64,000 nucleotides of DNA from Deinococcus ficus (GTDB lineage: Bacteria > Deinococcota > Deinococci > Deinococcales > Deinococcaceae), in the NCBI RefSeq assembly GCF_003444775.1, contig NZ_CP021082.1, positions 372,001 to 436,000 on the forward strand, written 5' to 3'. The notes beneath the pieces are model-generated. The model made no database searches, was not told where the DNA came from, and worked only from the letters and a program-made list of their open reading frames with translations. Shown in pieces: positions 39,972-48,479 of the stretch. The position numbers were made by a program, and so were the translations under genes. Within the stretch, counting starts at the first letter, position 1; every line of letters begins with the position of its first letter.

Positions 39972-41807
39972 TTACGGCACGGTGTAGACGTTATCCGGCG
40001 TGTTCCCGTTGACTGATCCCCCCGCCTGGGCGTAGGACGCTGTCTTGAGGTTAAAGATCCCGCCACCGTGCAGAGTGGCGGTGTTCTGTGTGACGGTGCC
40101 GGAGGTGATCGTCAGGCTGCCATCGTTGAAGAAGCCGCCCCCGTTGTTGCTCGGATCGGTGACGACGTTCCCACTGACGGTCGCTCCGGACAGAGTGAAC
40201 GTCGCCGCCGGGTTGGCCTGGAAGGCACCGGCGATCTGCACGCCCGCGCCCCACGGCGCCCTGTTGTCGCGGATAACGCCGCCAGAGGCGGTCATCTTCG
40301 ATCCTGCGTACAGGCGGACGCCGCCCCCTCCCTGCTGGGCGGCTGATGGAAGAACGGTGTTGCCACTGATGGTGCCGCCCGTCATGTTGACGGTGCCGTT
40401 CACCGTCAAGCCGCCCCCGGTGCGGGTGGACGTGTTGCCACTGATGTCTCCACCAGCCAGATTCAACACCGCGCCCGCGAGTACCCGAATGCCGCCCCCT
40501 CCATCCGTCGGGCCAGTGGTGGAATTCCCTGTGATGCTTCCCCCAGTGATGTCCGCGGTCGTGTTGCGGGACAGGACAAGACCTCCACCGGCGTTCGCTG
40601 CGGTGTTGTTTTTGATGGTGGCAGCGCCACCGAACGTGAGCTTGAAGCCGGCGCCCTGGGGAATGTTGACGCTCACGCCCCCACCGTTCTGGGTGGCCGT
40701 GTTGTTCTGAATGGTGCCTCCCGTCACGTCCAGGGCACCCCAGGTGTTCACGCCGCCGCCGTACATGCTGCTGTTGCCCTGGATGACCCCGCCGGTGATG
40801 GTCGACTGCGCCCGCAACCACAGGCCGCCGCCGCCGGTTTCCAAGCTGCCTGTGGTCTTGTTGCCCTCCACGGTCCCGCCCGACATGGCAAAGGTCGGGT
40901 AGATGGTCGTGGCGCACGCAGTGTCGGCGCAGTGGGCTTGGGACACAACACCCCCTCCGAAGTACGAGGCGGTGTTGTTGCTGATCGTCCCGCCCTGCAC
41001 GTCGAGCGCGCCGGTCGTGTAGATCCCGCCGCCTGCACTGCCTGTGGCATTCCCCGTCACCCCTGACAGTGGTTCGGTGGCCTCGTTGCTGCTCACGCTG
41101 CCGGACTTCAGGGTCACGACCGTATTGAGGGTGCTCTGGATGCCGCCGCCAGACTGCCGGGCCTCGTTGGCATCGACGTGCCCGCCGTCGATGATCAACT
41201 GGCCCATGTTGAACACCCCACCCCCAGTGCCGGTGTACTCCCCTGGCTGGGTGACCGTGATGCCTGGGGCGGTGTTGGCGGTCACCAGAGCGTCGTCGAG
41301 CAAGGTCAGTTTGCCGGTGCTGAGGACGGCGATGCCGCCGCCGTTGTCCGCCGTGCCGCCGGTCACGGTGGTCCCGGTCAGGGTGAGGCTGCCGGCCGTC
41401 AGGATCACGCCGCCGTACGTGGCCAGGCTGGTGGCCTGTTCGTGAACGCCCGCTCCAGTCCCCAACGTGATCAACCGGCCCTGCCCGCCGGTCAGCGTGC
41501 CGCCCTGAAGGGTGGCGTCGGCATCCGCGGCGACCTCGAGGACGCGTGACGTGCCTCCGGCATCCAGCACCACACCGTCCAGGATCACGGTCACGTCCTT
41601 GTCGATCATCAGGGGAGAGGTGAGGGTGACGGTCCCGGTCGTGGTGAACCGCAGGGTGTCCCCGTCCCGGGCGCCAGCGAGGGTGTCCCGGAGACTGCCC
41701 GGCCCGGAGTCGGCCAGGCTGGTGACGGGCGTGCCGGGCAGGGCGGTGGGGCTGCAGGCGGCGAGCAGGAGGCCCAGGGTCAGGATGGGACGGCGTGCCA
41801 TGTTCAT
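39972..41807 (-). CDS. Right-handed beta-helix lipoprotein
   Basis: 611 aa from ATG 41807 behind GGGAGGA. The lipobox LLLAACS puts the lipid on Cys18, so it is anchored outside. An entry motif GPGSLRDTLAGARDGDTLRF, common at the start of beta-helix surface proteins, is followed by more than ten imperfect repeats centred on xxGGTIxxNTxxxxGGG (for example GGTISNNTASYFGGGV, GGTIQNNTATQNGGGV). These repeats suit a beta-helix of the polymorphic outer-membrane-protein type, perhaps for adhesion or polysaccharide binding. It converges on the short SARP-like gene. Confidence 0.85.
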   Translation of the reverse strand: MNMARRPILTLGLLLAACSPTALPGTPVTSLADSGPGSLRDTLAGARDGDTLRFTTTGTVTLTSPLMIDKDVTVILDGVVLDAGGTSRVLEVAADADATLQGGTLTGGQGRLITLGTGAGVHEQATSLATYGGVILTAGSLTLTGTTVTGGTADNGGGIAVLSTGKLTLLDDALVTANTAPGITVTQPGEYTGTGGGVFNMGQLIIDGGHVDANEARQSGGGIQSTLNTVVTLKSGSVSSNEATEPLSGVTGNATGSAGGGIYTTGALDVQGGTISNNTASYFGGGVVSQAHCADTACATTIYPTFAMSGGTVEGNKTTGSLETGGGGLWLRAQSTITGGVIQGNSSMYGGGVNTWGALDVTGGTIQNNTATQNGGGVSVNIPQGAGFKLTFGGAATIKNNTAANAGGGLVLSRNTTADITGGSITGNSTTGPTDGGGGIRVLAGAVLNLAGGDISGNTSTRTGGGLTVNGTVNMTGGTISGNTVLPSAAQQGGGGVRLYAGSKMTASGGVIRDNRAPWGAGVQIAGAFQANPAATFTLSGATVSGNVVTDPSNNGGGFFNDGSLTITSGTVTQNTATLHGGGIFNLKTASYAQAGGSVNGNTPDNVYTVP

Positions 41808-42208
41808 AGAAGTCCTCCCTCTACCCTTCAGGAAAGGGACGGAGGGTGGAAACGTCCCTTCCCGTCAGGGTGATGTGAGTGTGCGGACCTTCAGGTCCAG
41901 ATTCCGTCCAAGAGTCGTCCACGAGGTTTTCTTCTGGTGTTGCCAGGACCGAACACCAGTGGGGAACCGGCCCGCATGACACCCCTGCCTTCCGGCGGTG
42001 TCCACCAAGCGCTCAGGAGGGGAAGATTGACGCTCCCAGATGACGCTGGATAGACGGTCACTCGATTACACTTCACGCACTTCCTCGACCGACTTTGTTC
42101 CAACTTCCCTTCCAGTCGGCGCCCCGGCTCAATCGCCTCGTCTGCAAAATATCGAGACCGCTTCCACCCTCGGAAGGACCGCAGTCAGACCCGCCCCAGG
42201 AGGCCGCC
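41808..42208. other. Divergent intergenic region
   Basis: About 400 bases between the beta-helix lipoprotein (minus) and the small gene cluster (plus). CGATTACACTTCACG near 42063 could be part of a plus promoter but has no good -35. No gene is supported. Confidence 0.4.
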
Positions 42209-42508
42209 ATGCCTCGCACGGAAGCCAGTCAGGACATCCAGCGCGCCCCTCGTTACGTCTTCGGCGATGGCACCCAGCTCGAGCCTGAACCCAAGTGGGC
42301 CGGCGTCCTGCCCGAAGCGAAGCGCCGCGCGCCCCCGGCGGCCGGGCAGGACGAGCCCCACTCCGCGGTCCGCAGGTTCCTGCACGGCAGCTCGAGGCGA
42401 TGGACGGGCCGGTGCCGCACAATCGAACCGCTCCAGAGCGAACTCCTTCTCCTCACCAACCCCTTCAACCAGCCCATCCGCGGCCTGAACCGCTTTCCGG
42501 AGGTCTGA
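42209..42508 (+). CDS. Small protein of unknown function
   Basis: 99 aa from ATG 42209 with an excellent ribosome site (CCCAGGAGGCCGCC). The product is polar and basic (GDGTQLEPEPKWAGVLPEAK, HSAVRRFLHGSSRRWTGR) and no family is recognised. It is followed at once by another SD-led small gene. The same SD context (CCCAGGAGGCCG) precedes the gene at 42739, which supports translation of this one. Confidence 0.5.
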   Translation: MPRTEASQDIQRAPRYVFGDGTQLEPEPKWAGVLPEAKRRAPPAAGQDEPHSAVRRFLHGSSRRWTGRCRTIEPLQSELLLLTNPFNQPIRGLNRFPEV

Positions 42509-42510
42509 CC

Positions 42511-42642
42511 ATGAAGCGCAGACGTGCAGGCTTGGTGCGGGCCCTCTTCTCCACGTCGCCCCTGGCGGTGCCCGTGCGCGGCGCCCTGACCGGCCAGATC
42601 GTGGACTGGCCGGGCGGACCCGCGGTCCGTTGCGGGGCCTGA
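42511..42642 (+). CDS. Very small protein of unknown function
   Basis: 43 aa from ATG 42511, 3 bases after the preceding stop and with CCGGAGG 6 bases further up. It begins with a basic run (MKRRRAGLVRALFS) and has a hydrophobic stretch (PLAVPVRGALTGQIVDW). It is too short to place in a family. The ribosome site and tight spacing are the only support. Confidence 0.4.
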   Translation: MKRRRAGLVRALFSTSPLAVPVRGALTGQIVDWPGGPAVRCGA

Positions 42643-42738
42643 CCTGCACCGCCCGGCCGCCAGGGATCCCGCGACCCATCCCGAGACGCATTCACCGAAC
42701 CCCTTTCCCGAGTTCTTCACCTTTCCCAGGAGGCCGTT

Positions 42739-43155
42739 ATGCCGCAGACCATGTCAGCCGACATCCACACCGCCATTCAGGCCGTCAACCAGCAGTTCAT
42801 GGCCGCCCTTGCCCGCGGCGACGTTCCGACAGCGGCATCCCTGTACACCGAGGACAGCGCCGTCCTCCCGGCCGGCCAGCCCGAAGTGCGCGGACGCCAC
42901 GCCGTCGAGGCGTTCTGGCAGACCGCGCTGAACCAGGGCGTCACGGGCATCGACCTGGCCACGCGCGAAGTTCAGGCCATGGGAACGGACGCCTTCGAAG
43001 TCGGCTGGTTCACGCTGCATGGACCGCACAGCGCCGTGCTTGATGAAGGGCATTACATGCTCATCTGGCGGCACGAGAATGGACACTGGCGCGTTCACCG
43101 CGACATCTTCAACTCCAGTCCGTCTCCGGTCCAGGACGCAGAACCGGCGACGTGA
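42739..43155 (+). CDS. SnoaL/DUF4440-type (NTF2-like) protein, YybH family
   Basis: 138 aa from ATG 42739 behind CCCAGGAGGCCG. The NTF2-like cone fold is indicated by AIQAVNQQFMAALARGD, AASLYTEDSAVLPAGQPEVRG, VEAFWQTAL and HYMLIWRHENGHWRVHRDIFN, the signature of SgcJ/EcaC/YybH-like proteins. No catalytic residues can be pinned. Function in this family ranges from small-molecule binding to isomerase activity. It is the third SD-led gene of the cluster. Confidence 0.82.
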   Translation: MPQTMSADIHTAIQAVNQQFMAALARGDVPTAASLYTEDSAVLPAGQPEVRGRHAVEAFWQTALNQGVTGIDLATREVQAMGTDAFEVGWFTLHGPHSAVLDEGHYMLIWRHENGHWRVHRDIFNSSPSPVQDAEPAT

Positions 43156-43270
43156 GCGGCCCGATCCGGAAGGACGAGTCGGACGACCCGTCAGGTAACC
43201 GCTCCATGGTTGACGGGCTCCTTTCACGGACTGGCCTTCATTCCCGCTGGACAACGAGGCGGAGGTTCCT

Positions 43271-43534
43271 ATGCCTGACGGAAGCCAGCGGCGCACGCCT
43301 GGGGCCGTTCCCATCGGTCCGGCTGATTCTGACTCCGAACCCGCGACCCTGGTGCGTTGGCCAAACGGTTTCACCGCTCAACCCCTGCGCCCTGAGCCGC
43401 CCTTGACCCTGCCCTGGCCTTGCTTTCCTGGGCAGCCGATGGAGGAGAGCTGCGGACGTGCCTGGGGGCGTATCGCTGACTGTTGCGGCCCGGTCAGCGT
43501 CACCCCCTTTCCGCCTGTAGGCCTGGCACACTGA
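43271..43534 (+). CDS. Possible small protein
   Basis: 87 aa from ATG 43271, 5 bases after GGAGG. The sequence is Pro/Gly-rich with cysteines near its end (MEESCGRAWGRIADCCGP). No family was recognised and the composition is close to random for this GC content. The ribosome site alone supports it. Confidence 0.3.
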   Translation: MPDGSQRRTPGAVPIGPADSDSEPATLVRWPNGFTAQPLRPEPPLTLPWPCFPGQPMEESCGRAWGRIADCCGPVSVTPFPPVGLAH

Positions 43535-43581
43535 CCTCGACCGGCGGCAGCAGCCCACTCGTGACCTTCAGCGAGGACGAC

Positions 43582-44790
43582 ATGCCTTCCACGAACCTAC
43601 ACACGCTTCGACAGTTCGAACCCCATCAACTCCAAGAGGTCGTCCGCGAGGCTACCGGGCAGGGAACCCTCCAGGTCACCGACTTCACGGTCGCCGTCCT
43701 GAGCGAGCAGGGCGTCACCAGCCAGGACAGCCTCTTTCTGGTGCAGGGCCATGCCCGGACGGGCAAGACCCGCGAGCCGTGGGCCCTGGTCGTCAAGAGC
43801 TTTTCCAGACCGGAGGCGCATGCGGATCCCAGTGACCTGTTGTTTCTGCACCGGGAGGTCGAAGCCTACCGCTCCGGGCTGCTGACCCCGCTGGCCGCAC
43901 ACCTGCGGGCGCCGCGAGTCTACGCTGTCACCGAGCAGGGAGACCAGGTGTGGCTGTGGCTGGAACACGTTCAGGAAACAGCCGGGCGGGTGTGGACACT
44001 GGGCGGGTACACGCACGCGGCACAGCAACTGGGCGTGTGGAACGGCGGCTACCTGACGGGACGGCCGCTCCCGGAAGCCCCCTGGTTGTTGCGGGACCTG
44101 GCACGCCAGTGGTCCACGATGTTCGGCCTGGCCTCTGGCAAGCCGTCCGCGCAAGGCTCTGTCTTCCGTCCCGACCTGAGCGCACGAATCGAGCGTGCCT
44201 GGGAGGGACGGGAGGTGTTCCTGGACATGTTGCGGCGCCTGCCTCAGGTGTTCTCCCACTTCGACTTCCACCGCCGGAACCTGCTGAGGCAGGGGGACGA
44301 CGTGATTGCCCTGGACTGGGCGTGGTGCGGCCTCGGTCCGGTGGGGGGCGACCTCGTCGCGCTGATCGGCTCGACCTGCATGTTTGGCGAGTGGGACGTC
44401 CGGCAGATCGGGGCGCTGGACTCGGCGGTGTTCGGAGCGTACGTCGCCGGGCTGCGTCAGGCCGGTTGGCCGGGGGACGCGCGCCTCGCCCGGCTCGGGT
44501 ACGCCGCCTGGATGCCACTGCACTTCGGGGTGGTCGCCCCGAGGTTGGTGGAGTTCTGGACGAGTGAGGAGCGGCAGGCGCGGGCCGTGACTCTGTTCGG
44601 CACGAGCCCCGCCGAGCTGACGGCAAGGTGGTCGGCCCTGTGCGAGTGGAGCCTGGACCGCGGGGACGAAGCCATGGCCCTCTGGTCGGACCTCGGTCGG
44701 GAGGGCGCGACAAGTCCGCGAACCGTCCCGCCCGTGAGGAGGCCCACATCTGAACCGACGGCACGTTCTGTGGAGGGAGGAAAGACATGA
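43582..44790 (+). CDS. Aminoglycoside phosphotransferase-fold (APH-like) kinase
   Basis: 402 aa from ATG 43582, after GCGAGGACGA. The catalytic loop HFDFHRRN (H226, D228, N233) and the metal-binding D245 (LDWAWCGLGPVGGDL) are those of the APH/choline-kinase superfamily. N-terminal lobe features include ALVVKSF (ATP-binding lysine). The acceptor is unknown: APH-like enzymes act on sugars, choline, nucleosides or antibiotics. Its stop overlaps the DinB-like gene (ATGA), which implies joint control. Confidence 0.88.
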   Translation: MPSTNLHTLRQFEPHQLQEVVREATGQGTLQVTDFTVAVLSEQGVTSQDSLFLVQGHARTGKTREPWALVVKSFSRPEAHADPSDLLFLHREVEAYRSGLLTPLAAHLRAPRVYAVTEQGDQVWLWLEHVQETAGRVWTLGGYTHAAQQLGVWNGGYLTGRPLPEAPWLLRDLARQWSTMFGLASGKPSAQGSVFRPDLSARIERAWEGREVFLDMLRRLPQVFSHFDFHRRNLLRQGDDVIALDWAWCGLGPVGGDLVALIGSTCMFGEWDVRQIGALDSAVFGAYVAGLRQAGWPGDARLARLGYAAWMPLHFGVVAPRLVEFWTSEERQARAVTLFGTSPAELTARWSALCEWSLDRGDEAMALWSDLGREGATSPRTVPPVRRPTSEPTARSVEGGKT

Positions 44791-45329
44791 TGCAGGAACA
44801 ACCCACCCGCCTGACGTCGTACTTGCCCAAGGAGATCTTCTACACCGCCACCCGAACCTTCGAGGAGGATCAGGACGGCGCCCGGGAAGGCCTGGCCACG
44901 TTCCTGGTGTGGCTGGATCAGGTCCCGCCTGAGAGATTCCATGTGCCGGTCGCGCCGGGAAAATGGAGCCCGGCCGAGTTCGCCGACCACCTCGCCAAAG
45001 GCAACTGGCTGTTCACGCGCCGACTTCAGGAGCACCAAGACGATCAGCCGCTCGCTGACGTGGGCTACGGCGCGGTCTTCCCGGACGGCCGGGTCGTGGC
45101 TCACGCCGGGATGGAACCGACGCCCGGCAAGGAACGGGAAAGTCTGATCACAGAGTTGCGGGCGTCCGCGGCGGCACTGGAGGAGGCCATGCAGCAGTAC
45201 CGGCAAGCCGGCCGCTTGGATGAGGTCTGCGTGCCGCATCAGTACTTCGGGCCGTTGACGGCGAGGGAGACCATGCAACTGGCGATGGTGCATTACCAGC
45301 GGCACCTGGGACAGCTTCAGCCGTCCTGA
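44787..45329 (+). CDS. DinB-like (DinB_2) protein
   Basis: 180 aa, coupled to the APH-like gene by ATGA; it begins MMQEQ, so ATG 44790 is an alternative. Four helices are expected. The metal-binding pattern of the DinB/YfiT fold is partly visible: WSPAEFADHLAKGNW (H59 area) and MVHYQRHLGQL (two histidines). Such proteins are often thiol- or metal-dependent enzymes of unknown substrate and are common in Deinococcus. The co-transcribed kinase suggests one small-molecule pathway. Confidence 0.85.
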   Translation: MMQEQPTRLTSYLPKEIFYTATRTFEEDQDGAREGLATFLVWLDQVPPERFHVPVAPGKWSPAEFADHLAKGNWLFTRRLQEHQDDQPLADVGYGAVFPDGRVVAHAGMEPTPGKERESLITELRASAAALEEAMQQYRQAGRLDEVCVPHQYFGPLTARETMQLAMVHYQRHLGQLQPS

Positions 45330-45385
45330 CACGGCTGGCCCCGGGCGCACCCTCACCCGCGCATGAACCCGCACGCCCACACCAC

Positions 45386-45405
45386 AGACGCCCGTAGGGG
45401 CGTCT
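45386..45405 (+). terminator. Terminator after the DinB-like gene
   Basis: AGACGCCC, loop GTAG, GGGCGTCT: an 8-bp perfect stem followed by CTCCC, 56 bases beyond the stop. Confidence 0.65.
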
Positions 45406-46034
45406 CTCCCATAAGGAGCTCCGCGGATCATGGCACCGCGGGTCATGGAGGCCGGCGGTGTGGGCCTCGGTCCCGCGTCAGGGCCTGGATCACGAGGGCA
45501 ACCACCGGTTCCCTCAACGAAATGAGCGTCAGGAAGCGCTGAACCCGGCGGCGAACCAGGACCCGGTCATCTTTCCGGGCCGGGATCCCTGCACACTGCG
45601 CTCACTGCTTCCTGAAGCCCAGGCCCTGATCTCCCCCCCTTGCAGCGACGGGACCAGGACACGGGGAGCCCACGGGCGTTGCAGAAACGGGCCCCGACAG
45701 GACGACCGGTGGCATGCACGAGCAGGAGCCAGGCAAGACGAAGGTCAGGGGAGTTCTGATGGCAGACCGATCGCGTCGGTTGTGCCCGTTTCCTCAACGA
45801 TGAAGACGGTGAAATTCAGGATGGACGATTTTTTGACACCCGGTTCCCTACCGTCCTGACAGCACCCTCACCCAAGTCCAGTGATGCACGCGTGCCTGGC
45901 ACCCGTGCCGTCCCAGCCCTCACCCAGAGAGGAGGTGTCATGACGCGATCGCCTTCCCCCGCAGGCCCTCACCCCGACCGGACAGGCGCGGCTTTCCACG
46001 GCGTCCGTTCAGGGAGCCGCCCATCCCCTGACCT
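45406..46034. other. Intergenic region left of the IS element
   Basis: About 630 bases with no convincing gene. An ATG at 45940 has a good ribosome site (GAGGAGG) but only a 38-codon frame that runs into the IS; its third-position GC is low compared with neighbours. Confidence 0.4.
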
Positions 46035-46079
46035 TCAAGACCCGTTGCGCAGTTGAGGTGAATTGGGCAGAGTGACGGC

Positions 46080-47078
46080 ATGCTTCAGGTGCCGCGCCTG
46101 GCCCAGCGTCCCCGGTCCTTCGAGTCGCTGTGTGGCCTGAACCCCAGCGAATTCACCCTCCTCGCTGAACAGCTCGAGCCCCTGTGGATTCGGGCGCACC
46201 GGACGTCCCTCCTGCGGGAGGGACGGCAACGCCGTATCGGGGCCGGCCGGCAGTTCAAACTCGATGTTCCCCACCGTCTGCTGCTGACGCTGATCTACTT
46301 GCGACACTATCTCCCGATGCATCTGTTGGGCGTGCTGTTCGAGATGGATGCCGCCAACGTCTGTCGGAACGTTCATGCGCTCCTGCCGATCCTGGAGCAG
46401 GCGCTGCCTGCTCCCCTCCGCGCCCGGACGCTGGACAGCCGCAAGGTCACGCCCGACGACGCCCCGCGTCGTCGGCTGCGCACGCTCGAAGACGTCCTCG
46501 AAGCCTTCCCGGAGATCGCCGACATCATCATCGACGGCACGGAGCAGCCCCGAGGACAACCCAAGCAGAAGAAAGGCAGCAGTCCCGGAAAGAAGGCCGT
46601 CGGGCGGCCCAAGGACCAGAAGAAGTATTTCAGCGTCAAGAAGGGCACCCATACGCTGAAAACGCAGGTGGCGGTGACCCCGGATGGACTCGTCGTGCAC
46701 CTCAGTGCGCCCGCCGGCGGGCGCACCCATGACATGAAGGTCCTGAAACAATCGCGACTGTTGCCCCGACTCCCCCGGGGGAGTCGCGTGTGGGGCGACC
46801 GGGGGTACACGGGCCTGGACAAGCTGTGCCCCGACCACGAGGTGATCGTTCCCCGGATGCGCCCCAAAGGCGGCACGCTGAGTCCGGAGGAGCGGGAGCT
46901 CAACCATCAGATGTCCAAGGTGCGGATCACGGTGGAGAACGTCGTGTGTAAGCTGAAGAAGTTCCACGTTTGCCGGGAGTTCTACCGAAACGACACCCGG
47001 CGACACGGCCTGTTCTGGGGCTGTGTGGCCGGCCTGGTCAATCTCCGCACCATGAGCCGCGCACCACAGTTCGCCTGA
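46080..47078 (+). CDS. Transposase, IS5 family (DDE_Tnp_4 type)
   Basis: 332 aa. A helix-turn-helix (residues about 60-100, [21 protein letters not shown]) precedes the DDE domain. The acidic triad is D152 ([10 protein letters not shown]), D240 ([10 protein letters not shown]) and E286 ([12 protein letters not shown]). A basic stretch ([18 protein letters not shown]) follows the first Asp, as in the ISL2/IS1031-like branch. It cuts and pastes the element whose ends lie at 46038 and 47150. Confidence 0.9.
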   Translation: MLQVPRLAQRPRSFESLCGLNPSEFTLLAEQLEPLWIRAHRTSLLREGRQRRIGAGRQFKLDVPHRLLLTLIYLRHYLPMHLLGVLFEMDAANVCRNVHALLPILEQALPAPLRARTLDSRKVTPDDAPRRRLRTLEDVLEAFPEIADIIIDGTEQPRGQPKQKKGSSPGKKAVGRPKDQKKYFSVKKGTHTLKTQVAVTPDGLVVHLSAPAGGRTHDMKVLKQSRLLPRLPRGSRVWGDRGYTGLDKLCPDHEVIVPRMRPKGGTLSPEERELNHQMSKVRITVENVVCKLKKFHVCREFYRNDTRRHGLFWGCVAGLVNLRTMSRAPQFA

Positions 47079-47092
47079 ATCACCAGACCACA

Positions 47093-47121
47093 GATCGGGG
47101 GAGGCAGCGCCTCCCCCGATC
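47093..47121 (+). terminator. Hairpin terminator inside the IS, after the transposase
   Basis: GATCGGGGGAGG pairs with CCTCCCCCGATC (12 bp) around CAGCG, 15 bases after the stop. Confidence 0.75.
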
Positions 47122-47153
47122 AACTCGCATCCCAACTGCGCAATCGGTCTTCA

Positions 47154-47468
47154 CCCGAACCAGGAATGGTCCCGTTGTCCCGGGGCGTCCCACGCTTCAC
47201 GGGAGGAAGCCCGCCCACGGCGCCTGTCAGACGGGGCACGACAAGGGCGTCTCCCACGCGGACCGAGTCCGGGCGAGCGTCTGAGCCTTGAAGCGGGGAC
47301 CTTCGAACGGGGGCACATCGCCCGGACAGGGCACGTTCACTGTCGTGTGGCGCCAGGACAAAGGCGTCAGGCACAGGCGGCCCGAAGCCCTCAGTGTGCG
47401 GAATGCGCCCGAATGAAGGGGCGACCGCAGGCCACGCTCCGGCCCCCCGGGCACCGCGAGGACCCCTC
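47154..47468. other. Intergenic region right of the IS
   Basis: About 315 bases with no supported gene. The frame is open but has weak codon bias. It should carry the promoter of the lipoprotein cluster, though none could be marked with confidence. Confidence 0.4.
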
Positions 47469-48467
47469 ATGAACCGACCCCACATCGCCCTGTTCGGCCT
47501 GCTGCTCACCGCCTGCTCCGCTCCCCCTCCGGCCAGCCCCGCAGAGGTGCTGCCGGAAGGCCTGATCCAGCTTCACCTGGAGGACAGCGTCACCTCCCAG
47601 GGCCTGTCGGACCTGAGGTCCTTCGTCCTGACGGGCAAACCGGGCCAGACGACCACCGTCGGCGTGGTGCTCGACGCGCCGGGCAGCACTGCGTACAGCC
47701 TGACGGCTTCCCCCTGGCTCTCGCTTACCCCCACCAGCGGCCCCCTCAAGAAAGGCCTCGCCTCGCTGAAAGCCACCTTCACCTGCCCGGCCCAGCCGCA
47801 GAACTTCCTGGGCACCGTCACGGTCGACGCCACCAACATCACGCAGCGGGCCCTGATTCCCGCCGTGCTCGTGTGCAAGACCAGTGCCGCCCCCTCGACG
47901 TATCTCTACCCGCCAGTGACCGACGTGACCCCCGGCAGCAGCGTCACCAGCCAGGCCGTGCGCCTCACCGGGCTGTCCGGCGTGACCCCCCTCACGGTCC
48001 TGGGCGGCACCCCCATCGTGAACGGCGTTCCCGTGCCCGCCACCGGCAGCACCGTCAGGAAAGGGGACTACCTCGCCTTGCAGGTGCAGGCCAGTACCCT
48101 CGGCAAGACCACGGTCGCCGCGGTCGCCAACGCGGGCACCTTCAACGGGCTCTTCCTCGTCTCCACCCGGACGATCACCGTCCCCAGCACCCTGAGCGCC
48201 TCCCCCGACCGGCTGGACTTCATGGACGCCCTGCCCGGCAGCGCGCAGACGCTGACCCTCACCCGCAGCGCGGACCTGGGCGTCCCCACCCTGACAGGCA
48301 CCTGCGCGGGGGTCGCCACGGTGACCGCGGGGGGCAGCACGTCCACCACCAGCAGCTACACCGTGCGCCCCGACGGCCCCGGCAGTTGCAGCCTGACCTT
48401 CGCGTCCGGCGTCGTGCAGGCCAGCGTCCCCATCACCGTCACCACGACCAGCGTGACCCCCTACTGA
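47469..48467 (+). CDS. Lipoprotein with Ig-like/beta-strand repeats
   Basis: 332 aa from ATG 47469. The lipobox LLLTACS puts the lipid at Cys16. The mature part is Ser/Thr-rich and beta-strand-like (SPWLSLTPTSGPLKKGLASL, TSQAVRLTGLSGVTPLTV, TRTITVPSTLSAS), compatible with several small surface domains. No catalytic motif is seen. It leads a run of three lipoprotein genes on the same strand, with 12 bases to the next. Confidence 0.7.
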   Translation: MNRPHIALFGLLLTACSAPPPASPAEVLPEGLIQLHLEDSVTSQGLSDLRSFVLTGKPGQTTTVGVVLDAPGSTAYSLTASPWLSLTPTSGPLKKGLASLKATFTCPAQPQNFLGTVTVDATNITQRALIPAVLVCKTSAAPSTYLYPPVTDVTPGSSVTSQAVRLTGLSGVTPLTVLGGTPIVNGVPVPATGSTVRKGDYLALQVQASTLGKTTVAAVANAGTFNGLFLVSTRTITVPSTLSASPDRLDFMDALPGSAQTLTLTRSADLGVPTLTGTCAGVATVTAGGSTSTTSSYTVRPDGPGSCSLTFASGVVQASVPITVTTTSVTPY

Positions 48468-48479
48468 AAGGAGCGTCCC

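Larger units (their letters stand above)
46038..47150 (+). mobile_element. IS5-family insertion sequence, complete
   Basis: 1113 bp. Ends are imperfect inverted repeats AGACCcgTTGCGCAGTTGaG (left) and AGACCgaTTGCGCAGTTGgG (right, reverse-complemented). TCA occurs directly outside both (46035-46037 and 47151-47153), the target duplication. One transposase gene and an internal terminator fill it. The perfect duplication and open transposase point to recent insertion. Confidence 0.85.

Noticed and set aside
45458..45859. 133-codon plus-strand frame
   Set aside because: No ribosome site, random composition and no motif.
46767..46786. Perfect 20-bp palindrome inside the transposase gene
   Set aside because: It lies in coding sequence (PRLPRGSR); no evidence for a regulatory role.
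45940..47472. Gene split by the IS at 46035, ending in ATGA on the lipoprotein start
   Set aside because: Joining the flanks gives an open frame of about 138 codons with a good SD, but third-position GC is low and the product is Arg/Pro/Gly-rich; probably chance.
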